This document shows, one piece after another, positions 25,048-33,766 of a DNA stretch of 64,000 bases (the stretch's first letter is position 1; every line of letters starts with the position of its first letter). The notes beneath the pieces were generated by a model. The model was not told where the DNA came from. It searched no databases and saw only the letters and a list, made by a program, of their open reading frames with translations. This DNA comes from Micromonospora craniellae (lineage in GTDB: Bacteria; Actinomycetota; Actinomycetes; Mycobacteriales; Micromonosporaceae): the NCBI RefSeq assembly GCF_014764405.1, contig NZ_CP061725.1:4402001-4466000 (forward strand), in the 5' to 3' direction. The position numbers and the translations under genes were made by a program.

Positions 25048-25668
25048 ATGGCTCGACGTGTGGTGGTGGCGCTGCTCGCCCCGGTCGCCTGGACGCCGCC
25101 CGGCATCGACCCGGTGGACTGGCGTCGCGCGCTCGCCGAGGACGTGGTGGACCTGCTCGCCATGCTCAACGAGGTCGACACCGCGGTGGCGGTCACCCCG
25201 ACGGACCGCCGGTTGGCCGACGACGTGATCTGGCCCGGCACCACGGTGTACGAGGTGCCCGAGCCGACGCCCAACGCGGTCTTCGCCGCCCTCGCCGTCT
25301 CGGGCGACGGCTACGAGCAGGCGGCGGTGGTCGCCGGGGACGCCCCCGACCTGCCTGGACTCACCGTCGGCAAGCTGCTGCGCCCGCTGACCAGCCGGCC
25401 GGTCGCCCTCGCACCGGTCGAGGGCGGTGTGCCGGGACTGCTCGGCGCGGCTGCCCGGCTGCCCGTACCGTCCTGGCTGCCGCCGCTGGATCTGGACACC
25501 GCCGTGCCCGCGGCCGTGCGCGCGGCGGCCCCCGAGCCGGGCGACCTCGCGGTCACTCCGTCCTGGCACCGGCTACGTGGCCCGGCCGACCTGGCCCGAC
25601 TCGACCTCGCGCTGGACGGCTGGGAGCACACCCGCGCCCTGCTCTCCGGCGCCGACCGGTCCGGCTGA
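25048..25668 (+). CDS. Hypothetical protein, nucleotidyltransferase/glycosyltransferase-A-like fold
   Basis: 206-residue protein. The segment AAVVAGDAPDLPGLTVGKLLRPL resembles the DxD-type loop of DUF2064/CofC-like proteins (GDxPDL), and DTAVAVTPTDRRLADDVIWPG fits the preceding beta strand. Without a full match the family is tentative. The ATG lies 6 bases after a TAGGGT hexamer (25036-25041), so the mRNA is probably leaderless. It is separated by 30 bases from the M48 gene and is convergent to the metallopeptidase gene downstream. Confidence 0.55.
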   Translation: MARRVVVALLAPVAWTPPGIDPVDWRRALAEDVVDLLAMLNEVDTAVAVTPTDRRLADDVIWPGTTVYEVPEPTPNAVFAALAVSGDGYEQAAVVAGDAPDLPGLTVGKLLRPLTSRPVALAPVEGGVPGLLGAAARLPVPSWLPPLDLDTAVPAAVRAAAPEPGDLAVTPSWHRLRGPADLARLDLALDGWEHTRALLSGADRSG

Positions 25669-25766
25669 CGCGCGGGGGACCTCGCCCCCCGGCGGGCCCA
25701 CCTGACACGCACTCCGGCCGACCCGACGCACGCCGGACCGGCGGACGTGACTCGGGGGCGGCAGGG

Positions 25767-27089
25767 TCAGGAGCGGCGGTCGTCGCCCTCGGTGTCGTCG
25801 GGGCGCTCCGGACCGTCCGGGGCCTTCCCCTCGACCTCGCCCGGGATCTTCTCCTCCGGGCCGCCCGGGGCGGAGAAGTCGAACTTCTCCAGCTCGGTCA
25901 TCAGGTCCACGTCGGCCATGGCGAAGGCCACCGGGTCGGCGAAGTCGTCGTCGGAGGGCAGCAGGTCGGGGTGGCCCCAGAGGGCGTCCCGCCCGGCGAT
26001 GCCCCGGTGCTCGGTCAGCGCCGCCCAGAGTGCGGCGGCCTCGCGCAGCCGGCGGGGACGCAGTTCCAGCCCGACCAGAGCGGCGAACGTCTGCTCGGCC
26101 GGTCCACCGGCCGCCCGACGCCGACGGAACGCCTCGCCGAGTGCGACCACGTTCGGCAGCCGGCCGGCCGCAGCACCGTCCACCACGTGGCAGACCCAGC
26201 CCTCGACCAGGGCGAGAGCGGTTTCCAGGCGGGCCAGCGACGCCTTCTGCGCCGGGCTGTCCTCCGGCGTGAAGATGCCCTCCAGGACGATCGCCTGCAC
26301 CGACTCCGGGTCGGTCGGGTCGACCCGGCCCATCGCCTCCTCGATCGCCTCGCGGTTGACCCGGATTCCGGCCGCGTACGTCTCGACGGCGGTGAGCACG
26401 TGCCCGCGCAACCACGGCACATGCTCGAAGAGTCGCTGGTGGGCCGCCTCGCGCAGGGCGACGTAGAGGCGTACCTCGTCCTCGGGCAGCTCCAGGCCCT
26501 CGCCGTAGCCGCGGATGTTGGCCGGGATCAGCGCGGCGGTCCCGGCGGGGCCGAGTGGCAGGCCGATGTCACCGGCGGAGAGCACCTCCGCGGCCAGCGA
26601 CCCGAGCGCCTGACCGAGCTGACCGCCGAAGAGAGCGCCGCCGAGGGTGGCCACCATCGACTGCATCGGGCCGAGCTGGGCGCGGGCCTCCGGCGGCACC
26701 AGGTCGCCCATCGCGCCGACCATCCGGCTGGCCACCGGATCGCACAGCTTGCGCCAGACGTCCAGCGTCTTGAAGATCCACTCGTTGCGGTTCCAGGCCA
26801 CCGTGGTCTTGATGCCGGAGGGCAGCGCCGAGGCCGGCTCCAGCCAGAGGTCGGCGATGCGCAGTGCTTCCTCGACCGCGTTGCGCTCGTAGGGCGAGAC
26901 CGCCGGGTCGCCCGCTGCCGCGAGCTGACTGGCCGCCACCTGACGGGCCAGATCCCAGTTGACCGGCCCGCTGCCCGGCGCGGAGAGCAGGTGCTGCAAC
27001 TGCGACATGAACTGCTGCATCTGCGCGGGGTCGTTGGGGTCGGGCGGCTGCCCGCCCGGGAGCGCGAAACCGAACGGAATATCAGGCAC
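25767..27089 (-). CDS. DUF2342 zinc-dependent metallopeptidase-like protein
   Basis: 440-residue homologue of Rv3195. The family is annotated as a zincin-like hydrolase (DUF2342). Here the signature is YVALREAAHQRLFEHVPWLRGH, where the usual HEAAH is REAAH, followed by EGWVCHVVD further on. The N-terminus (GFALPGGQPPDPNDPAQMQQFMSQL) is the conserved Gln/Pro-rich start; the C-terminus is acidic and low complexity. The GTG at 27089 was chosen to fit the conserved MPDIPFGF start. It is divergent from the Lon-like gene with 114 bases between. Confidence 0.8.
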   Translation of the reverse strand: MPDIPFGFALPGGQPPDPNDPAQMQQFMSQLQHLLSAPGSGPVNWDLARQVAASQLAAAGDPAVSPYERNAVEEALRIADLWLEPASALPSGIKTTVAWNRNEWIFKTLDVWRKLCDPVASRMVGAMGDLVPPEARAQLGPMQSMVATLGGALFGGQLGQALGSLAAEVLSAGDIGLPLGPAGTAALIPANIRGYGEGLELPEDEVRLYVALREAAHQRLFEHVPWLRGHVLTAVETYAAGIRVNREAIEEAMGRVDPTDPESVQAIVLEGIFTPEDSPAQKASLARLETALALVEGWVCHVVDGAAAGRLPNVVALGEAFRRRRAAGGPAEQTFAALVGLELRPRRLREAAALWAALTEHRGIAGRDALWGHPDLLPSDDDFADPVAFAMADVDLMTELEKFDFSAPGGPEEKIPGEVEGKAPDGPERPDDTEGDDRRS

Positions 27090-27203
27090 GAGCTCTACGG
27101 TACGCGCGCCGTGCCCCCGGTCGCCGTCACCGCGGTTGCGCTGAGGGCGAAGTCGCCGTCGTGCCGCCCGGAGGGCGGGAACCGGCTCGGTACGCTCTGC
27201 CGC

Positions 27204-28217
27204 ATGAGACGACGTGGCGTGACCGTCCTTCTCGGTGCTCTGCTCACCGCTCTGCTCAGCATCGGGGTGCTCGGCGCGCCCGTCCCGTATGTCGTGCTCG
27301 GTCCGGGTCCGACGGTGGACACGCTCGGGCAGGAGGACGGCAAGGAGGTGATCCAGGTCACCGGCAGTGAGACCTCCACCTCCGCAGGCCAACTGCGGCT
27401 GACCACGGTCGGTGTGCAGCCCACCGTGAAGCTGCGGTCGGCCATCCAGGGCTGGCTCTCCGACGAGCAGGCGGTGGTGCCGCGCGAGCTGGTCTATCCG
27501 CCCGGCGAGACCCGCGAGGAGGTCGAGCAGCGCAACGCCGAGGACTTCCAGGTCTCGCAGACCAGCGCCGAGACCGCCGCGCTGCGGGAGTTGGGGTACG
27601 AGGTGCAGGTCGTGGTCAAGACCGTCGCCGCCGACGGCCCGGCCGCCGGGGTGCTACGCCCCGGTGACGTGGTGACCTCGGTCGACGGGGAGCCGGTGCC
27701 GCTGGCCGCCCGGCTGACCGAGTTGGTCAGAGCGAAGCCGGCGGGCACCGCGTTGCGTGTCGGCTACACCCGCGACGGCGCCGCCCGCACCGACACCATC
27801 ACCAGCCAGGAGTTGGACGGCCGCCCGCGCATCGGCATCGAGATCGAGCAGCAGCAGCCGCACCCGTTCACCCTCTCCTTCGACCTGCAGGACATCGGCG
27901 GCCCCAGCGCCGGCCTGATGTTCGCCCTGGGGATCATCGACAAGCTGACCCCGGAGGACCTGACCGGCGGCCAGGTCATCGCGGGCACCGGCACCATCGA
28001 CGACTCCGGCCAGGTCGGGCCGATCGGCGGCATCCCGCAGAAGCTGGTCGGCGCGAAGCAGGCGGGCGCGACGGTGTTCCTGGTGCCGGCGGCCAACTGC
28101 GCCGAGGCGGTGTCCAGCCGTCAGCCGGACCTGCCGCTGGTGCGGGTCGGTTCGCTCGACGAGGCGCTCACCGCGCTGGACACGCTGCGTTCCGGGGGCG
28201 AGCCGACGCTCTGCTGA
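27204..28217 (+). CDS. Membrane-anchored PDZ/Lon-type S16 protease
   Basis: 337-residue protein, homologue of Rv3194c. An N-terminal transmembrane anchor (residues 6-26) is followed by VPYVVLGPGPTVDTLG, a PDZ domain (about 140-205, AAGVLRPGDVVTSVDGEPV) and a Lon-like S16 protease domain with the Ser/Lys dyad: S235 in GGPSAGLMFAL and K280 in GIPQKLVGAKQAGA, the right spacing for Lon. There is no AAA+ domain, so it works without ATP on the extracytoplasmic side. The ATG follows TACGCT by 7 bases (leaderless). Confidence 0.9.
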   Translation: MRRRGVTVLLGALLTALLSIGVLGAPVPYVVLGPGPTVDTLGQEDGKEVIQVTGSETSTSAGQLRLTTVGVQPTVKLRSAIQGWLSDEQAVVPRELVYPPGETREEVEQRNAEDFQVSQTSAETAALRELGYEVQVVVKTVAADGPAAGVLRPGDVVTSVDGEPVPLAARLTELVRAKPAGTALRVGYTRDGAARTDTITSQELDGRPRIGIEIEQQQPHPFTLSFDLQDIGGPSAGLMFALGIIDKLTPEDLTGGQVIAGTGTIDDSGQVGPIGGIPQKLVGAKQAGATVFLVPAANCAEAVSSRQPDLPLVRVGSLDEALTALDTLRSGGEPTLC

Positions 28218-28402
28218 CCGCCGTAGCCGAGGGCGGCTTCCGGCCGGGACCACGCCTGCGACCTGGGACTACTACTGGTCGGTGCGGTCGCGTACGAGCC
28301 GGGTGCCTCCTGCGCGGCACGACCTTGCCACAACGCATTCAGGAACACCCCGTACTCTGGGTGCCTGGTCGGAGCCGATCATAACGACGTGCGGAGCCAA
28401 CA

Positions 28403-31400
28403 GTGGTCATGCGTAGCAGCAGCCCCCTGCCGAGGATGAGCCGACGCGGACGCGTCACGATCGGGGTGCTGATCGGGGTGTTCGTCCTGTTCACCCTGCT
28501 CGGCTGGGGGGTGCAGGCCTGGACCGACTGGCTGTGGTTCTCCGAGGTCGACTACACCTCCGTCTTCCGTGGGGTGATCGTCACCCGACTGCTGCTCTTC
28601 CTGGCCGCCGCCGTCGCGATGGGCCTGATCGTCGGCGGCAACCTCTGGCTGGCGCAGCGGCTGCGCCCCCGGATGCGTCCACACTCGCCGGAGCAGGCGA
28701 CGCTGGAGCGCTACCGGATGCTGCTCGGCCCTCGGCTCGGGCTCTGGATCGCCGCCGCCGCCGTGGTGGTGGGTCTCTTCGCCGGCCTGTCCGCGCAGAG
28801 CCGCTGGAGTCAGTGGCTGCTCTTCCTGAACGGCGGTGACTTCGGCGTCCAGGACCCGGAGTTCGGCGTGGACGTCGGTTTCTACGTCTTCCAGCTGCCG
28901 TTCTGGCGGTTCGTGCTCGGCCTGGGCTTCACTGCGGTGGTGCTGGCGCTGATCGGCTCGCTGGCTGTGCACTACCTCTTCGGCGGGGTACGCCTGCAGG
29001 GCGTCGGCGACCGGATGAGCGGCGCGGCACGGGCCCACCTGAGCACGCTGGTCGCGGTCTTCGTGCTGCTGAAGGCGGTCGCTTACGTGTTGGACCGGCG
29101 GTCGATGCTGCTGGAGTACAACGACGGCGTGGGCGTCTACGGCGCCGGGTACGCCGACATCAACGCGCTGCTGCCGGCCAAGGAGATCCTCGCCTACATC
29201 TCCGTGGTGGTGGCGATCGCGATCATCGTGTTCTCCAACGCCTGGATGCGGAACCTGGTGTGGCCGGGCATCTCGCTGGCACTGCTCGGCGTCTCGGCGG
29301 TGGCGATCGGCGGCATCTACCCCTGGGCGGTGCAGACCTTCGAGGTCAAGCCGAGCGCCCGGGACAAGGAGGCGCCGTACATCCAGCGGAGCATCGACGC
29401 CACCCGCGCCTCGTACGGGCTGGACATCGCGGAGAACTCGGCGTATCCGGCCAGCAATCTGACTCCGCCGGAGAGCCTGGCCACCGACACCACGGTGGTG
29501 CCCAACGCCCGGCTGCTCGACCCGCAGTTGGTCAGCGAGACCTACACCCAGCTCCAGCAGGTCCGTGGTTTCTACGACTTCGGCCCCAAGCTCGACATCG
29601 ACCGGTACACGGTCGACGGCGCCACCCGGGACTACGTGGTCGGCGTTCGTGAGATCAACTACGGCGAGCTGACCGCCCAGCAGAGCAACTGGATCAACCG
29701 CCACACCGTCTACACCCACGGGTACGGCGTGGTGGCCGCCCCCGCCAACCAGGTCGTCTGCGGTGGTCAGCCGCTCTTCGTGTCGGGCTTCCTCGGTGAG
29801 CGGTCGCAGGAGTCCTGCACCTCGCCGACCGACCAGATCCCGGCCAGCCAGCCCCGGATCTACTACGGCGAGCGGATGCAGGCCGGCGACTACGCCATCG
29901 TCGGCAAGCCGAGCGAGGACGCCAACCCGGCGGAGTTCGACCGGCCGGCCGGCGAGAGCGGCGAGGGCGGCGAAGGCCGCGAGTCGTACTACACCTACAC
30001 CGGTGCCGGTGGCGTCGACGTCGGGTCGTTCTCCCGGCGGCTGCTCTACGCGATCAAGGAGCAGGAGCCGAACTTCCTGCTCTCCGAGGCGGTCAACGAC
30101 AACTCCAAGCTGCTCTACGTGCGTAACCCCCGGGACCGGGTGGAGAAGGTCGCGCCGTTCCTGACGCTCGACGGCGACCCGTACCCCGCCGTGGTGGACG
30201 GCCGGGTGCAGTGGATCGTGGACGGCTACACCACCTCGGCCACCTACCCGTACGCCGAGCGGGTCAACCTCCAGCAGGAGACCACTGACGAACTGACCGG
30301 TCGGGGCACCATCCAGCTGGCCCGGGAGAACGTCAACTACATCCGCAACTCGGTCAAGGCGACCGTGGACGCGTACGACGGCACGGTCAGGCTCTACGAG
30401 TTCGACGAGAACGACCCGGTGCTCAAGGCGTGGAACAAGGCATTCGGCGGCGATCTGGTCACGCCACGGGAGGAGATCCCGCAGGCGCTCGCCGATCACT
30501 TCCGTTACCCGGCCGACCTGTTCAAGGTGCAGCGCAACCTGCTGACCCGATTCCACGTCACCAACCCCGGCGACTTCTACTCCGGCCAGGACTTCTGGCA
30601 GGTGCCGAACGTGCCGGACGCGCCGGACAGCGGCGTGAAGCAGCCGCCTTACTACCTGTACACGCAGATGCCCGGGCAGGAGGAGCCGACCTTCCAGCTC
30701 ACCAGCGCGGTCACCCCGAACGGCCGGCAGAACCTGGCCGCGTTGATCTCGGCGTCGTACCAGGACGGGCGGCCGAGGTTGCAGGTGCTGGAACTGCCGG
30801 ACCAGACCCGGGTCTCCGGCCCGGTGCAGGTGCACCAGCAGATGACCAACAACGCCAACATCCGGCAGCAGCTGAACCTACTCTCCTCGAACCAGGCCCA
30901 GGTGCAGTACGGCAACCTGCTCTCGCTGCCGTTCGGCAACGGGATGCTCTACGTCGAGCCGGTATACGTGAAGAGCAACCAGACCGACGCGTACCCGCTG
31001 TTGCAGAAGGTGCTGCTCTCGTACGGCGACGGTGGTTCGTTCGTGGTGCTGGCCGACAACCCGGCCGACGGCATCAAGCAGCTCGTGGAGCAGGGCAAGC
31101 AGGCGGCGGCCGGCAACCCACCGCCGGCCACGGAGGAGCCGCCCGCGGGTGAGGAGCCGCCACCGGGCGGCGAGGAGCCGGCACCCACGCCCACACCGAC
31201 CGAGGCGCCGCCGCTCACCGGCGACCTGGGCGTCGCGGCCGACCGGGTACGGGCGGCGATCACCGAGGTGCGCGACGCGCAGGCGTCCGGTGACTTCGAG
31301 CGGTACGGCCGGGCGCTCAAGACGCTGGACGAGGCGCTGACCGCGTTCCAGCAGGCCCAGCAGGCGGCCGGCGCGAACGGCGCCACGAACAGTCCGGCAC

Positions 31401-31429
31401 CGACCGGCAGCCCGTCACCGACCGGCTGA
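28403..31429 (+). CDS. UPF0182 large membrane protein
   Basis: 1008-residue UPF0182 family protein, homologue of Rv3193c. About seven transmembrane helices lie in the first 330 residues, then comes a large extracytoplasmic region (MQAGDYAIVG..., YYLYTQMPGQEEPTFQL...) and a Pro/Glu/Thr-rich linker (PPPATEEPPAGEEPPPGGEEP) before a helical C-terminal domain. Function unknown in all species. The GTG start at 28403 precedes an ATG two codons later. It lies next to the Lon-like protease as in mycobacteria, which suggests a shared envelope function. Confidence 0.88.
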   Translation: MVMRSSSPLPRMSRRGRVTIGVLIGVFVLFTLLGWGVQAWTDWLWFSEVDYTSVFRGVIVTRLLLFLAAAVAMGLIVGGNLWLAQRLRPRMRPHSPEQATLERYRMLLGPRLGLWIAAAAVVVGLFAGLSAQSRWSQWLLFLNGGDFGVQDPEFGVDVGFYVFQLPFWRFVLGLGFTAVVLALIGSLAVHYLFGGVRLQGVGDRMSGAARAHLSTLVAVFVLLKAVAYVLDRRSMLLEYNDGVGVYGAGYADINALLPAKEILAYISVVVAIAIIVFSNAWMRNLVWPGISLALLGVSAVAIGGIYPWAVQTFEVKPSARDKEAPYIQRSIDATRASYGLDIAENSAYPASNLTPPESLATDTTVVPNARLLDPQLVSETYTQLQQVRGFYDFGPKLDIDRYTVDGATRDYVVGVREINYGELTAQQSNWINRHTVYTHGYGVVAAPANQVVCGGQPLFVSGFLGERSQESCTSPTDQIPASQPRIYYGERMQAGDYAIVGKPSEDANPAEFDRPAGESGEGGEGRESYYTYTGAGGVDVGSFSRRLLYAIKEQEPNFLLSEAVNDNSKLLYVRNPRDRVEKVAPFLTLDGDPYPAVVDGRVQWIVDGYTTSATYPYAERVNLQQETTDELTGRGTIQLARENVNYIRNSVKATVDAYDGTVRLYEFDENDPVLKAWNKAFGGDLVTPREEIPQALADHFRYPADLFKVQRNLLTRFHVTNPGDFYSGQDFWQVPNVPDAPDSGVKQPPYYLYTQMPGQEEPTFQLTSAVTPNGRQNLAALISASYQDGRPRLQVLELPDQTRVSGPVQVHQQMTNNANIRQQLNLLSSNQAQVQYGNLLSLPFGNGMLYVEPVYVKSNQTDAYPLLQKVLLSYGDGGSFVVLADNPADGIKQLVEQGKQAAAGNPPPATEEPPAGEEPPPGGEEPAPTPTPTEAPPLTGDLGVAADRVRAAITEVRDAQASGDFERYGRALKTLDEALTAFQQAQQAAGANGATNSPAPTGSPSPTG

Positions 31430-31440
31430 CGAACCGCATC

Positions 31441-31488
31441 CGACAAGGCCCGTGGCAGCGACCTCCGTCGCCGCCACGGGCCTTGTCG
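31441..31488 (+). terminator. Terminator hairpin of the UPF0182 gene
   Basis: Arms CGACAAGGCCCGTGGC (31441-31456) and its complement (31473-31488), 16 bp perfect, with a smaller inner stem GCGAC/GTCGC in the loop; 11 bases after the stop. Confidence 0.7.
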
Positions 31489-31572
31489 CGTCCGGTCCTG
31501 GCGGCGGTCCCCTGCGGTTCTGTGAGTCGTTTTGCGGCGGGCCGGGGTGGTGCGCTACGGTGGATCTACCGA

Positions 31573-31646
31573 CGCGGGGTGGAGCAGCTCGGTAGCTCGC
31601 TGGGCTCATAACCCAGAGGTCGCAGGTTCAAATCCTGTCCCCGCTA
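31573..31646 (+). tRNA. Initiator tRNA-fMet (CAT), copy 1
   Basis: Cloverleaf of 74 bases with anticodon CAT in CTGGGCTCATAACCCAG, a D-arm GAGCAGCTCGGTAGCTC and T-arm AGGTTCAAATCCT. C1 faces A72 (CGCGGGG...CCCCGCTA), the unpaired first position, and three G-C pairs close the anticodon stem; both mark the initiator tRNA. The 3' CCA is not encoded (CTA follows). A terminator follows 4 bases later. Confidence 0.93.
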
Positions 31647-31650
31647 CTAC

Positions 31651-31686
31651 ACGAGAAAGGCCCCGGATCTCCGGGGCCTTTCTCGT
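31651..31686 (+). terminator. Terminator of tRNA-fMet copy 1
   Basis: 17 bp perfect hairpin, arms 31651-31667 and 31670-31686 (ACGAGAAAGGCCCCGGA), 2-base centre, followed by TGTC. Confidence 0.75.
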
Positions 31687-31798
31687 TGTCCGGCCTCCGG
31701 TGGTCCCTCCCTGCCGGTCTCGGAAACACCTCGTTCGAGGTGATGGTGGGGCGGTCGGTGCGGCTGGTGACGGATGAGGTAGGGTTGTCACATACCGA

Positions 31799-31872
31799 CG
31801 CGGGGTGGAGCAGCTCGGTAGCTCGCTGGGCTCATAACCCAGAGGTCGCAGGTTCAAATCCTGTCCCCGCTA
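31799..31872 (+). tRNA. Initiator tRNA-fMet (CAT), copy 2
   Basis: Identical in sequence to the copy at 31573, including the preceding TACCGACG block, so it is a local duplication 226 bases downstream. Same initiator features (C1-A72 mismatch, GGG/CCC anticodon stem). It has its own upstream region (possible -10 TAGGGT at about 31781) and its own terminator, so it is an independent unit. Confidence 0.93.
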
Positions 31873-31876
31873 CTGC

Positions 31877-31912
31877 ACGACGAAGGCCCCGGAGATCCGG
31901 GGCCTTCGTCGT
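31877..31912 (+). terminator. Terminator of tRNA-fMet copy 2
   Basis: 17 bp hairpin with arms 31877-31893 (ACGACGAAGGCCCCGGA) and 31896-31912, centre GA. It is the counterpart of the terminator after copy 1 with compensatory changes on both arms, which shows selection for the stem. Confidence 0.75.
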
Positions 31913-32000
31913 TTCGGCCGGTGACGTCCCGGCCGGTGGCCCACCTCGGCAGAACACCGTTCGACGGCCACGGGTTGCGGGCCTCCGCGAGGATGGGGCC

Positions 32001-32243
32001 ATGTCTTCCTTCGGCAAGTGGTGGGGGCGGCTCGGCACGCTCCTCGGAACGGTCGTGCTGTCGGTGTTCGTGCCGGTCGCCGCATGGGCCTCGACCGGGA
32101 CCGGGGAACTGGTCGTGGAGGCCGCCCGGCGGCGCGGGCGCGGTCCCGGAATCTTCGGCTTCCTGAGCCTGCTCTGCTGCCTGGCGGTGGTGGCGGTGGT
32201 CGTCCTGCTGCTGGTCCGGCTCACCCGCAACCGGCGGCGCTGA
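32001..32243 (+). CDS. Small membrane protein with two hydrophobic segments (80 aa)
   Basis: 80-residue protein: N-terminal MSSFGKWWGRLGTLLGTVVLSVFVPVAAWAS (signal-anchor-like), a basic middle RRRGRGPG and a second transmembrane segment FGFLSLLCCLAVVAVVVLLLVRL followed by TRNRRR. GAGGATGGGG precedes the ATG. No family recognised. It stands alone between the tRNA genes and purC. Confidence 0.6.
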   Translation: MSSFGKWWGRLGTLLGTVVLSVFVPVAAWASTGTGELVVEAARRRGRGPGIFGFLSLLCCLAVVAVVVLLLVRLTRNRRR

Positions 32244-32330
32244 CCGGAGCCGATCGCTGTCCCCGCAGCGCTTTCCGCACGCTGCCGTCCCGCAACTGTG
32301 GTGCGTCCGGCGCGTGGTCTACTTGTCCGC

Positions 32331-33164
32331 GTGGAACTTCTGCACTCGGGTAAGGTGAGGGACGTCTACGCCGATGGCGACGACCTGATCCTGGTCGCCT
32401 CGGACCGCGTCTCCGTCTACGACGTGGTGCTGCCGACCCCGATCCCGGACAAGGGCAAGCTGCTCACCGCGCTGTCGCTGTGGTGGTTCGAGCAACTCGC
32501 CGACCTGGTGCCGCACCACGTCATCTCCGCCACCGACGTGCCGGCGGAGTTCGCCGGGCGGGCGATCCGGTGCCGCCGGTTGCGGATGGTCCCGGTGGAG
32601 TGCGTCGCCCGCGGTTTCCTCACCGGCGGCGGCCTCAAGGAGTACCAGAGCACCGGCGCGGTGTCCGGCGTCGCGCTGCCGCGCGGCCTGGGTGAGGCGT
32701 CCATCCTGCCCGAGCCGATCTTCACTCCATCGACGAAGGCGCCGATGGGGGAGCACGACCAGCCGATGACCTTCGCCGAGGTGGTCGACGAGGTGGGCGC
32801 GGACACCGCCGAGCGACTGCGGCAGCTCACCATCGCCGTTTACTGCCGGGGTGCGGAGCTGGCCGCCGAGCGCGGCATCCTGGTCGCCGACACCAAGATC
32901 GAGCTGGGCTGGGCGGCCGACGGCGCCCTGGTCCTCGCCGACGAGGTGCTCACCCCCGACTCGTCCCGTTTCTGGCCGGCCGAGTCGTACCAGCCGGGGC
33001 GTACGCAGTTCTCCTACGACAAGCAGTACGTGCGGGACTGGGCGGCGGGCAGCGGCTGGGACAAGCAGGAACCGGCACCCGAGGTGCCGGACGAGGTGGT
33101 CGAGGCCACCCGGGCCCGCTACGTGGACGTCTACGAGAAGATCACCGGCAACCGCTGGGAGTGA
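32331..33164 (+). CDS. purC: Phosphoribosylaminoimidazole-succinocarboxamide synthase
   Basis: 277-residue SAICAR synthetase, which joins CAIR and aspartate with ATP in purine synthesis. Motifs: HSGKVRDVY (P-loop-like start), ASDRVSVYDVVLPTPIPDKG, VPVECVARGFLTG (the signature VECVxRGYxxGS region) and LVADTKIELGW. The GTG at 32331 begins the domain exactly (VELLHSGKVRDVY) and lies 7 bases after TCTACT, so it is probably leaderless. It stands apart from other pur genes here. Confidence 0.95.
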   Translation: MELLHSGKVRDVYADGDDLILVASDRVSVYDVVLPTPIPDKGKLLTALSLWWFEQLADLVPHHVISATDVPAEFAGRAIRCRRLRMVPVECVARGFLTGGGLKEYQSTGAVSGVALPRGLGEASILPEPIFTPSTKAPMGEHDQPMTFAEVVDEVGADTAERLRQLTIAVYCRGAELAAERGILVADTKIELGWAADGALVLADEVLTPDSSRFWPAESYQPGRTQFSYDKQYVRDWAAGSGWDKQEPAPEVPDEVVEATRARYVDVYEKITGNRWE

Positions 33165-33179
33165 ACGTGGCCGGGGCCG

Positions 33180-33650
33180 TCATTCGCTGCGGTGCCGGCC
33201 GATGTGCTGCTCGGTGGGAACGGTCGCGGCGGTGATGCGTACCGTGGTGCCGGCCGGGCCGGTCTCGACGTCCATTGCGTCGGTCAGCTCGCGGGCCAGC
33301 CAGAGCCCCCAGCCGCCGGCGGTCTCCGGCGCCGGGCGGCTGCGGTCGTCGAGGCGTTGGACGCTGATGCCCTGACCGTGGTCGGAGACCTCGCACATCA
33401 CCAGTTTCGACTCCGTCCAGAGCCGTAGCCAGCCCTGCCCTCCGCCGTGCCGGACCGCGTTGGTGATCAGTTCGTTGACCGCGAGCACGAAGTCGTCCAG
33501 GCGGTCGTCCCGCAGCCCGGCGGCACGCACGCAGGAGGCGACCGAGTGTCTCAGCTCGGTCACCTGTGCCTGGTCGAAGGCGTCGGCGATCAGGAGGGTG
33601 TGTTCGATGGGCACCACCGTACGCGGTGTGCGGGGTTCTGCGTTCGTCAT
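33180..33650 (-). CDS. RsbW-type anti-sigma/ATP-binding regulator
   Basis: 156-residue GHKL ATPase domain protein (HATPase_c_2). N box NELITNAVRHGGG (about 64-76), G1 box SDHGQGI and G2-like GGWGLWLARELTD are present. Such stand-alone domains bind sigma factors or anti-sigma antagonists as kinases in partner-switching networks. No anti-anti-sigma or sigma gene is adjacent. It is divergent from the histidine kinase gene (116 bases between starts). Confidence 0.82.
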   Translation of the reverse strand: MTNAEPRTPRTVVPIEHTLLIADAFDQAQVTELRHSVASCVRAAGLRDDRLDDFVLAVNELITNAVRHGGGQGWLRLWTESKLVMCEVSDHGQGISVQRLDDRSRPAPETAGGWGLWLARELTDAMDVETGPAGTTVRITAATVPTEQHIGRHRSE

Positions 33651-33766
33651 GGCCCCGTCCCGACAAGAGATCGCAGAGCTTTACGCGGCTTTTACCACCG
33701 TACGTCAGGGTTCGTTGGGCCGCATCGGCGAGGACCCTCCGAATCGGCTGTGGCATGGTTACGGGC

